Assembly: GCF_000384315.1 (NCBI RefSeq)
Contig: NZ_ARVW01000001.1
Coordinates: 3,658,157-3,722,156, forward strand
DNA length: 64,000 bases
Reading direction: 5' to 3'
Source of the DNA: Amycolatopsis nigrescens CSC17Ta-90
GTDB lineage: Bacteria > Actinomycetota > Actinomycetes > Mycobacteriales > Pseudonocardiaceae
Shown here: piece after piece, positions 32,482-41,265 of the stretch
How positions within the stretch are numbered: the first letter of the stretch is position 1
Layout: each line of letters begins with the position of its first letter
The notes under the pieces: generated by a model
What the model saw: only the letters and a program-made list of their open reading frames with translations
What the model was told of the DNA's origin: nothing
Databases searched by the model: none
Translations under genes and position numbers: made by a program

Positions 32482-33252
32482 ATGGCACGCCCTGGACTGG
32501 CCATCGGGGGACTCGTGATGATCGGTGCGGGCGTGGTGATGGGGCTCGGCTGGTGGTGGCCCTCGAAATCGGATGCCACCGCCAACCTCGACCAGCCGAT
32601 CCGCGTCGTGGAGATCGCCAACGACAGCGGGGACGTGTCGGTCCGCGCCGGCGACGTCCCGCAGACCACCGTGCGGCAGCGCTTCGACTTCAACTGGAGC
32701 AAGCCGGGCGACAGCTTCCGGGTGGACGGGGACCGGCTGGTGCTCGGCGACTGCGGCCGGATGTGCACTGTGGACTACGAGATCGTGGTGCCGCGCGGTG
32801 CCGCCGTGACCGGCAACGGCGACTCGGGGGACGTCAACCTGGAGGGCGTGGCCCGTGCCGACGTGCAGACCGACTCCGGTTCGGTGCACGTGCGGGACGT
32901 GGCGGGGCCGGTGCAGGTACAGGCCGACTCCGGGGACGTCACGCTGAGCGCGATCGGCCAGGACGCCACCGTGCGGACCGACTCGGGCGCGGTCAGCGGG
33001 GAAGGGCTGCGCGGCCGGGTGAACGTGGAGGCCGGTTCGGGGGACATCGCGCTCCGGCTCGACGTGCCGCAGGACGTCAAGGCGCGGGCGGACAACGGGG
33101 AGATCGCGCTGACCGTGCCGCGCGGCAGCTACCGAGTGCAGGGCGATTCGGACTCCGGGGATCGCAACATCAACGTCACGGTCGACGGTGCCGCCGCGCA
33201 CCTGCTCGACCTGAACACCGACAGCGGCGACGTCAGCGTCACCGCTTCCTAA
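32482..33252 (+). CDS. DUF4097 family membrane-anchored beta-repeat protein
   Basis: The 256-residue protein has an uncleaved anchor or signal (LAIGGLVMIGAGVVMGLGWWW) and a DUF4097 adhesin-like domain made of short repeats ending S-G-D-V or S-G-x-V (NDSGDVSV, GDSGDVNLEG, TDSGSVHV, ADSGDVTLS, AGSGDIAL, TDSGDVSVTAS), likely a right-handed beta-helix outside the membrane. ATG 32482 follows GGGGAGGAC. Followed after 19 bp by a paralogous lipoprotein, suggesting an operon whose two products interact. Confidence 0.83.
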   Translation: MARPGLAIGGLVMIGAGVVMGLGWWWPSKSDATANLDQPIRVVEIANDSGDVSVRAGDVPQTTVRQRFDFNWSKPGDSFRVDGDRLVLGDCGRMCTVDYEIVVPRGAAVTGNGDSGDVNLEGVARADVQTDSGSVHVRDVAGPVQVQADSGDVTLSAIGQDATVRTDSGAVSGEGLRGRVNVEAGSGDIALRLDVPQDVKARADNGEIALTVPRGSYRVQGDSDSGDRNINVTVDGAAAHLLDLNTDSGDVSVTAS

Positions 33253-33271
33253 GGGAGAAGAACGAACAACC

Positions 33272-33946
33272 ATGGGGAAAAAGGAACTCCGGGTCTTTGG
33301 TGGCCTGGTGCTCGGTGCGCTGAGCGCGCTCACCATCACCGCTTGCTCCGACTTCGGCCCGGCCGAGCACCTCTCGGACGGCAGGCCGGTGCCCGAGCCG
33401 ATCAGCGACGTCCGGTTCGACGTTGCCGCCGGTGAGGTGCGGATCAGGGTCGAGCCCGGTGCGCCGGTGTCGTTCCGGCGGGAGATCGACTACCACGGCA
33501 ACCGGCCGGGCAGCACGCACCGGATCGAGGGCCGCTCGCTGGTGCTGGCCGGCTGCGGCGCGGACTGCTCGGTGGACTACCAGCTGGTGCTGCCGGAGCG
33601 GATGCCGGTCGTCGGGCTGACGTCCTCCGGCCTGGTGGACGTCAGCGGCGCGGCCAGCGTGGACCTGCAGACCTCATCCGGGCGGGTGAACCTGCGGGAC
33701 GTGGCTGGCCCGGCGAAGGTCGAGGCGAAGTCCGGCGACGTCGATCTGACCATGGGCCAGCCGGCGGGGGTGACCGTGCGGTCGGACTCCGGCACGGTGG
33801 TGCTCGCGGTGCCGCAGGGGCCGTACCGGGTGAGCACCGAGGTGGACTCGGGTAAGTCCGACGTGTCGATACCGAGCGACCCGGCCGCGCCGAACCTGCT
33901 CGACGTGCGCAGCAAGTCAGGCGACGTCACGATCCGCCCGGCTTGA
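33272..33946 (+). CDS. DUF4097 family lipoprotein
   Basis: The 224-residue protein has a lipoprotein signal (LVLGALSALTITAC, lipobox Cys near residue 25) and the same beta-repeat pattern as the gene before it (LTSSGLVDV, QTSSGRVNL, AKSGDVDL, SDSGTVVL, SKSGDVTIRPA). A Cys-x3-Cys pair (GCGADC) matches the CGRMC pair in the upstream paralogue. Likely anchored to the outer face of the cytoplasmic membrane. RBS is AAGGGAGAAG. Function unknown. Confidence 0.82.
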   Translation: MGKKELRVFGGLVLGALSALTITACSDFGPAEHLSDGRPVPEPISDVRFDVAAGEVRIRVEPGAPVSFRREIDYHGNRPGSTHRIEGRSLVLAGCGADCSVDYQLVLPERMPVVGLTSSGLVDVSGAASVDLQTSSGRVNLRDVAGPAKVEAKSGDVDLTMGQPAGVTVRSDSGTVVLAVPQGPYRVSTEVDSGKSDVSIPSDPAAPNLLDVRSKSGDVTIRPA

Positions 33947-33998
33947 TCGAACGGGCCGGGAACAACTCCGCGAACCGGCTCGTTAGGAGATACAGAAG

Positions 33999-34019
33999 GT
34001 TGAGTCCAGCCCACTCAAG
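33999..34019. promoter_or_regulatory. HAIR operator 1 (HspR binding site) upstream of dnaK
   Basis: TTGAGT-N7-ACTCAA matches the HspR consensus CTTGAGT-N7-ACTCAAG at all but the outermost left base. It lies just upstream of the promoter TTGACG (34026-34031)-N18-TAGAAC (34050-34055). Confidence 0.88.
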
Positions 34020-34025
34020 TCTGGT

Positions 34026-34055
34026 TTGACGAGCGGGCGGGCGACCAGATAGAAC
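34026..34055 (+). promoter_or_regulatory. Promoter of the dnaK operon
   Basis: -35 TTGACG and -10 TAGAAC with 18-bp spacing, bracketed by two HAIR sites. Confidence 0.6.
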
Positions 34056-34075
34056 CTGAGTGAGTCCTGCTCAAG
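34055..34075. promoter_or_regulatory. HAIR operator 2 upstream of dnaK
   Basis: CCTGAGT-N7-GCTCAAG, 6 of 7 matches in each arm to the HspR consensus, covering the expected transcription start. Confidence 0.75.
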
Positions 34076-34126
34076 GCAGGCGAGACTCTGCAGTTCAAAG
34101 GCATGTAAATCAGGAGGGAACACATC

Positions 34127-36006
<1,880 letters not shown>

Positions 36007-36010
<4 letters not shown>

Positions 36011-36723
36011 GCGAACACTACGACGGAAGCGAAGGGCGCCATCAGCAGAGCCCGGAGGAGCCGGTAGTGGTACGTGATCGCCGCAAGATCGACCCGGAGA
36101 CGGGGCAGCTGCGCCGGCAGCCCGCCCCGGCTCCGGCCGACCAAGCGCCGGCCCCGGCCGGCCCCGGCCTCGGCGAGTCCATTGTGGACGACTCGGTGTC
36201 GGCGCAGTCCGACGTCGAGCGGCAGCTCGCCGAGCGCACCGCGGATCTGCAGCGGTTGCAGGCGGAGTACGCCAACTACCGCAAGCGGGTCGAGCGGGAC
36301 CGGGAGGCCGTCGGGCAGGCCGGCAAGGCGTCCGTGGTGGGCGACCTGTTGCCGCTGCTCGACGATCTGGAGCGGGCCGAGCAGCACGGTGACCTCGTCG
36401 GCGCCTTCAAGGCGGTGGCCGACAAGCTGGTCGCCGGGTTGCAGCGGGCCGGCCTGGAGTCGTTCGGGGTCGAGGGCGAGCCCTTCGACCCCAGCGTGCA
36501 CGAGGCCGTGCAGCACAACACCTCGCCCGAGGTGGCGGGCCCCACGGTGACCGTGGTGATGCGCCGCGGCTACCGCTTCGGGGACCGGGTGCTGCGCGCG
36601 GCGCTGGTCGGAGTGACCGATCACGAGCCGGGTGCCGAGCAGGTCGCCGAGCCGGTGGACCCGCCGGTCGGCGGCGAGCTGCCGATCGACGCCGAGTTCG
36701 TTGATGAAAAACCGCAGCAATAA
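36007..36723 (+). CDS. grpE: Nucleotide exchange factor GrpE
   Basis: The 238-residue protein has a disordered N-terminus (about 1-70), a long coiled coil ([20 protein letters not shown]...[11 protein letters not shown]) and a C-terminal beta-wing with the signature [12 protein letters not shown]...[21 protein letters not shown]. It releases ADP from DnaK. GTG 36007 overlaps the dnaK stop (GTGA). Confidence 0.97.
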
Positions 36724-36750
36724 CACGAGGGTGGAAGGAGGAGACGTCCG

Positions 36751-37926
36751 GTGAGTGCGCGTGAGTGGATCGGCAAGGATTTCTATCGTGAGCTGGGCGT
36801 CTCCTCCGATGCCACGGCAGACGAGATCAAGAAGGCTTACCGGAAGCTGGCGAAGGCGAACCATCCGGACGCCAACGCCGGCAACACAGAGGCGGAGCAG
36901 AAGTTCAAGGCGGTCTCCGAGGCGTACGGCGTGTTGTCCGATCCGGGCAAGCGCAAGGAGTACGACGAGGCGAGGCGCCTGTTCGGCTCCGGCGGCGCGG
37001 GCGGTTTCGGCTTCCCCGGCGGCGGTTCCGGTCCCGGCGGGATGGACTTCGGGGACATCTTCGGCGGCCAGTCCGGGCAGCAGGGCGGTTTCGGCGGGTT
37101 CAGCGATATCTTCAGCGGCCTGTTCGGCAAGCGCGGTGGCGCGGGTGCGGCGAACCGGCCGCAACGCGGGGCCGACGTGGAGACCGACGTCCGGATCGAC
37201 TTCGTGGAGGCGGTGAAGGGCGCGACCCTGCCGTTGCGCCTTTCCAGCCCGGCCACCTGCTCGACCTGTGGCGGGAACGGCGCGAAACCGGGCACCAGCC
37301 CGCGGACCTGCCCGACCTGCAGCGGCAGCGGGCTGATCAGCCGGAGCCAGGGCGCGTTCGCCTTCTCCGAGCCGTGCCGGGACTGCCGTGGCCGCGGCAA
37401 GATCATCGACGACCCGTGCCCGGAATGTGCCGGCGAAGGGGTCAGCACCAGGACCAGGACGCTGACCGTGCGCATCCCGGCCGGGGTGAACGACGGGCAG
37501 CGGATCCGGCTGGCCGGCCAGGGTGAGCCGGGGCGCGGTGGCGCCCAACCCGGCGATCTCTACGTCCGGGTGCATGTGGCGCCGCATCCGGTGTTCGGGC
37601 GGCGTGAGCTGGACCTGACCATCAGCGTGCCGGTCACGTTCGCCGAACTCGCCCTCGGCGGCACCATCACGGTGCCGACGCTGGAGGGCAAGGTCTCGGT
37701 GAAGGTGCCGCCGGGCACGGCCAGCGGCCGTGTGCTCCGGGTGCGCGGCAAGGGCGTGCAGAAACGCGACGGCGCGCAGGGCGACCTGCTGGTCACCCTC
37801 GAGGTGGCCGTACCGTCCAAAATGGACGATGTCGCGAAGAAGGCGCTGGAAGGCTACGCGGAAGCGGCCGCCGAGCACGATCCGCGGCCGGCGATCACCG
37901 AGATGCTCCGGGAGCGGGGGACGTAG
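36751..37926 (+). CDS. dnaJ: Chaperone DnaJ (type I)
   Basis: The 391-residue co-chaperone has a J domain (DFYRELGVSSDATADEIKKA, with HPD in ANHPDAN), a Gly/Phe-rich linker, four zinc-binding C-x-x-C-x-G-x-G motifs (CSTCGGNG, CPTCSGSG, CRDCRGRG, CPECAGEG) and the C-terminal substrate domain. It stimulates DnaK ATPase. The GTG start has a strong GGAAGGAGG RBS. Confidence 0.97.
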   Translation: MSAREWIGKDFYRELGVSSDATADEIKKAYRKLAKANHPDANAGNTEAEQKFKAVSEAYGVLSDPGKRKEYDEARRLFGSGGAGGFGFPGGGSGPGGMDFGDIFGGQSGQQGGFGGFSDIFSGLFGKRGGAGAANRPQRGADVETDVRIDFVEAVKGATLPLRLSSPATCSTCGGNGAKPGTSPRTCPTCSGSGLISRSQGAFAFSEPCRDCRGRGKIIDDPCPECAGEGVSTRTRTLTVRIPAGVNDGQRIRLAGQGEPGRGGAQPGDLYVRVHVAPHPVFGRRELDLTISVPVTFAELALGGTITVPTLEGKVSVKVPPGTASGRVLRVRGKGVQKRDGAQGDLLVTLEVAVPSKMDDVAKKALEGYAEAAAEHDPRPAITEMLRERGT

Positions 37927-38363
37927 TGATGCTTGGTGGGCCTGGACTTCCGCACGGCGCCGATGAGGACACGCCGGTCTTCGTGATCTCGGTGGCCGCC
38001 CAGCTTTCCGGCCTGCACGCCCAGACCCTGCGGTCCTACGACCGGCAGGGTCTGGTGTCCCCCGGCCGCACCTCGGGCGGGGGCAGGCGGTACTCCATGC
38101 GGGATATCGCGCTGCTCCGCGAGGTGCAGCGGCTGTCCCAGGAGGACGGCGTGAACCTGGCCGGGGTCAAGCGGATCATCGAGCTGGAGAACCAGGTCGA
38201 CGCGCTGCGGTCCAGGCTCGCCGAGCTGACCGAGGAACTCGCGGCGGCGTACACCGCGGCACAGCAGGCCACCGCCGCGGTGCACGCCTCCTACCGCAAG
38301 GACCTGGTACCCATCCGCCAGCAGACCGCACTGGTCGTCTGGAAACCCAAACGCCGCCGCTGA
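37926..38363 (+). CDS. hspR: Heat-shock repressor HspR (MerR family)
   Basis: The 145-residue protein has a MerR helix-turn-helix (FVISVAAQLSGLHAQTLRSY, DRQGLVSPGRTSGGGRRYSM) and a helical tail (LENQVDALRSRLAELTEELA). It binds HAIR sites with DnaK as co-repressor, giving feedback control. GTG 37926 overlaps the dnaJ stop by one base; ATG 37929 is the alternative. HAIR sites before dnaK and clpB in this window define its likely local regulon. Confidence 0.95.
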   Translation: MMLGGPGLPHGADEDTPVFVISVAAQLSGLHAQTLRSYDRQGLVSPGRTSGGGRRYSMRDIALLREVQRLSQEDGVNLAGVKRIIELENQVDALRSRLAELTEELAAAYTAAQQATAAVHASYRKDLVPIRQQTALVVWKPKRRR

Positions 38364-38383
38364 CCTTACGTTTCCCCCAGAGC

Positions 38384-38493
38384 GCAGCCCCCACCCTTCC
38401 CGGGGGGCGGCCCCGCTCCAGCCTATCGCCCTGTGCGGCGGCCAACCCGGCATCGCGGCCGGTTGTCCACAGGTCGGGGCAACTGTGGACAAC
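38384..38493 (+). repeat. Dispersed 110-nt intergenic element, copy 2
   Basis: Same two conserved blocks as the 13245 copy. The right block is a perfect 11-bp hairpin GTTGTCCACAG-N10-CTGTGGACAAC (38462-38493), holding two perfect TTGTCCACA DnaA-box matches in inverted orientation (38463-38471, 38484-38492). Lies between hspR and the convergent dienelactone hydrolase gene. Confidence 0.87.
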
Positions 38494-38515
38494 GCGAGAC
38501 GCCCTGCCGCCAGAG

Positions 38516-39217
38516 CTAGGCGGCGCTCGCCAGGTGCTCGCCGAAGAACTCGTTCACCCGGCGCCAGGCGTCCTCGCTCGATTCGTGGTGGTAGTTGAAC
38601 CCGGCCACCTTGAGCAGCAGGTTCAGCGGGCCGACCGGAAACTTGTTCGCGAAACTGTGCCCAGCGTCCGCGTACTCCTTCACGTCGTGCGTGACCCCGC
38701 GTTCGGTGAGCGCCGACTCCAGTTTCGCGGCGGCGCCCTTGAGCGTCGGGTCCTTCCGGCCGAAACTGGCCACGATCGGGCAGGCTTCGTCCAAAATGGA
38801 CATGTTCTTCGGCAGCTGGCCGTAGTACGGCGCGGAGGCGTCGAACTCGCCGGAAGCGGCGACCAGTGCGAAGCCGCCGCCCATGCAGAAGCCGACCACC
38901 CCGACCTTGCCGGTGCTGTTCGCCTGTTCGGCGAGCAGCTTCCTGGACGCCTCCAGGTCGGCGAAAGCCCGGCCCTTCGCCTGGAAGAGTTCGGTGAACA
39001 CGCTCTTGACGCAGCGCAGCCTGCCGCCGCGGGAGTAGAGGTTGGGCGCCACGGCGAGGTAGCCCTCGGCCGCGAAGCGGTCGGTGATGCGCCGGGTGTC
39101 CGCGCTCATGCCGACCGCGTCATGCACCACGACCACGCCCGGCCACGGCCCTTCGGTATCCGGACGCGCGAGGTACCCGGTGATCGACCCGTCTTCCGTC
39201 GGTATCCGTGTCTCCAT
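38516..39217 (-). CDS. Dienelactone hydrolase family protein
   Basis: The 233-residue alpha/beta hydrolase has the Cys nucleophile elbow GVVGFCMGGGFAL, an Asp in ASFGRKDPTL and His in YADAGHSFANKF, the Cys-Asp-His triad of dienelactone hydrolases. True substrate unknown; relatives act on lactones and esters. Its C-terminus lies 22 bp from the 110-nt repeat, copy 2. Confidence 0.88.
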   Translation of the reverse strand: METRIPTEDGSITGYLARPDTEGPWPGVVVVHDAVGMSADTRRITDRFAAEGYLAVAPNLYSRGGRLRCVKSVFTELFQAKGRAFADLEASRKLLAEQANSTGKVGVVGFCMGGGFALVAASGEFDASAPYYGQLPKNMSILDEACPIVASFGRKDPTLKGAAAKLESALTERGVTHDVKEYADAGHSFANKFPVGPLNLLLKVAGFNYHHESSEDAWRRVNEFFGEHLASAA

Positions 39218-39247
39218 GCGAGGTGAGACTACTCGCGGGTAGCCGCG

Positions 39248-40426
39248 TCAGTCGATGGTGAACGGGTCGTACCTGATCTGGTCCAGCGCGGTGCCGGCCA
39301 CCAGCATCCTGGACACGGTCGCCCTGATCATCGCGGGCGAGCCGGAGACCAGCACGTCGTGCTTCGGCCAGGCGCCGTGCCGGGTGATCGCCTCGGCCAG
39401 CGTGCCCTGCTCGCAGCCGACCAGGCCGGGCCCCTGCTCCACCACCGGGGTCACCGTGAGCCAGGGGTTGGTGGACGCGAGCGCGCGCAGGTTCTCCAGG
39501 TTGTACAGGTCCTCGCGGGTGTGGCCGCCGTAGAACAGCCGCACCTTCGGGTTCTCGCCCCACTGCGCCAGCTCGTCCAGCATCGACTGCATCGGCGCCA
39601 CCCCGGTGCCGCCGGCCACCATTAGCACGTCACGGCCGCTCTCCCGGTCCACCGAGAGCCGCCCGAGCGGCGGGCCGAACCGCCACACATCGCCTTGCTG
39701 GGTATGGCTGACGATCGCCCTGGACACCCAGCCGCCGTCCACCGCGCGGACGTGGAACTCGATCGAACCGTCCTCGCGTGGCGCGTTGGCCGGTGACATG
39801 TAGCGCCACAGCCGCGGCCGCTGCGGTACCTCCACGCTGACGTACTGACCGGCCTGGAACGGCACCCGCTGGTCCGGTTCCAGCCGGACCAGCGCCAGGT
39901 CCCAGCTCAGCCTGCGGTGCTCGGCCACGGTCGCGGACCAGGACGCCGGGTTGTCGTCGGCGGCCGCGGCCTCCTGCATGGACCTGGCGATGATCGTGTA
40001 CGCCTCGGCCCAGGCGCGTTCCACCTCGGGCGTCCACTCCGCCGGACCGAGGTGCTTTTTCAGCGACGCGAGCAGCGCGGTGCCCACCGCCTCGTAGTGC
40101 TTGGAGACCACGCCGAACTTGCGGTGGTCGCGGCCGAGCTGGCGCAGGAACGGCACCAGGTCGTCCGGCCGGTCCACCATCTGCACCACGTGCACCAGCG
40201 CGCGCACCAGCCTGCCGCGCTGGACCTCCATGTTGATCGGGAAGAAGTCACGGGTGGCCGGGGCCAGGGTGAACAGCATCCCGTAGAAGAACTGCGAGAT
40301 CTCCGGGATCTGAGGTTCCGCCTTCGCCCAGGCGTCCCTGATCAGCCGGACCATGGCGGTTACCGCCGGTGGGGCCTCCCGATGGATGCCGGACCTGGGG
40401 ACGGGGGTGACGGATTCCGCGGTCAT
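39248..40426 (-). CDS. Flavohemoglobin-like globin/FAD/NAD(P) reductase
   Basis: The 392-residue protein fuses a globin domain (about 20-155; distal region SQFFYGMLFTLAPATRDFFP, proximal His in FGVVSKHYEAVG) to a ferredoxin reductase module: FAD motif RLWRYMSPAN, then NAD(P) motif VAGGTGVAPMQSML and C-terminal LVSGSPAMI. This is the actinobacterial flavohemoglobin type related to mycobacterial Rv0385, which differs from E. coli Hmp; nitric oxide dioxygenation is possible, but some members oxidise D-lactate instead. Confidence 0.87.
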   Translation of the reverse strand: MTAESVTPVPRSGIHREAPPAVTAMVRLIRDAWAKAEPQIPEISQFFYGMLFTLAPATRDFFPINMEVQRGRLVRALVHVVQMVDRPDDLVPFLRQLGRDHRKFGVVSKHYEAVGTALLASLKKHLGPAEWTPEVERAWAEAYTIIARSMQEAAAADDNPASWSATVAEHRRLSWDLALVRLEPDQRVPFQAGQYVSVEVPQRPRLWRYMSPANAPREDGSIEFHVRAVDGGWVSRAIVSHTQQGDVWRFGPPLGRLSVDRESGRDVLMVAGGTGVAPMQSMLDELAQWGENPKVRLFYGGHTREDLYNLENLRALASTNPWLTVTPVVEQGPGLVGCEQGTLAEAITRHGAWPKHDVLVSGSPAMIRATVSRMLVAGTALDQIRYDPFTID

Positions 40427-40776
40427 CGGCGCGTCGCGGTCATGGGGCTCCGGTCGTTCATCTTGGGCCTCGATTATTCATCGACCCGCGGTGACCGGAC
40501 GGCCCGCGTCCCCATGCTGGCCAGCGGCTTCGCACACACCTCGAAGGCTCATGAATATTCCACCTCGTTGATCAAGCTTCGGCCATGAGGATAGGTCCTG
40601 CCAGGTCGAAGGGTAGCCGCCGCCAGGGTTGTTCCGATCAGGTTGCTCCGGACGGGTGGCACCCGGGACCGGCCTGGTGTGCTAACTCACGAGTTACGTA
40701 GTTGTCCTACGCAACTACCTGGACGTAAAGTTGTATGACACAACCAAGTGACGCTGTGACGTTGAGGAGGCGGGTC
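40427..40776. other. Divergent regulatory region, flavohemoglobin / marR
   Basis: 350 bp without a gene. The left half holds the flavohemoglobin promoter with AT-rich TCGATTATTCATCGA (5-bp arms) and TGAATATTCC near 40552-40561, possible sites for a redox regulator. The right half holds three MarR-type palindromes. Confidence 0.5.
40683..40744. promoter_or_regulatory. Three operator-like palindromes before marR-MFS
   Basis: TAACTC-AC-GAGTTA (40683-40696), GTAGTTG-N7-CAACTAC (40698-40718) and GTTGT-N5-ACAAC (40730-40744). All are compact dyads of the kind bound by MarR dimers; the array suggests tight autoregulation. Confidence 0.65.
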
Positions 40777-41265
40777 ATGAGCCCGACCGAAGAGGTCAGC
40801 CTCGAGCTGATGCGTCAGCTCCGTGCGTCGGCTCAGCTGCAGCACGCCTGGATCGCCAAGGCGTGGCAGGACGAGCGGAATCTGCACCCGGCCGCCGCGA
40901 TGCTGCTCTCCGACCTCGCCAAACACGGCGAGAGCCGCCCGTCCGAGCTGGCCAAACGCCGGATGGTGGACGTTTCGGTGGTCAGCAGGCAGATCGCGCA
41001 GCTTTCGGCGGCGGGGCTGATCGAGCGGCGGCCGGCCCCCGAGGACGGCCGCGCCGCGCTGGTGCAGGTCTCCGAAGAGGGGTACCGGGAGCTGTGCCGC
41101 TGGCGCGGCATGCACGTGGATTTCATCCAGCGCGCGCTGGCCGCCTGGGACGACCGCGGGGTGGTCGAGCTGACCGAGCGGATCACCGCGATGAACGAAG
41201 ACCTGCGCGACGCGCTCGGGGGCGCGCGCGAGGTCGAGAGAATAGGGAAAGAAGGGGGACTTTGA
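40777..41265 (+). CDS. MarR family transcriptional regulator
   Basis: The 162-residue protein has a winged helix (LHPAAAMLLSDLAKHGESRP, SELAKRRMVDVSVVSRQIAQ, then wing RRPAPEDGRAALVQVSEEG) flanked by dimer helices. ATG 40777 is chosen because GAGGAGG precedes it; ATG 40735 lies inside a palindrome. The exporter start overlaps its stop (TTGA), so the pair is one translationally coupled operon, probably derepressed by the exporter's substrate. Confidence 0.9.
   Translation: MSPTEEVSLELMRQLRASAQLQHAWIAKAWQDERNLHPAAAMLLSDLAKHGESRPSELAKRRMVDVSVVSRQIAQLSAAGLIERRPAPEDGRAALVQVSEEGYRELCRWRGMHVDFIQRALAAWDDRGVVELTERITAMNEDLRDALGGAREVERIGKEGGL

Noticed and set aside
38384..38493. DnaA-box pair as a replication origin
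   Set aside because: No dnaA, dnaN, parAB or large DnaA-box cluster is present, and the same element occurs twice more; a dispersed repeat is the better reading.
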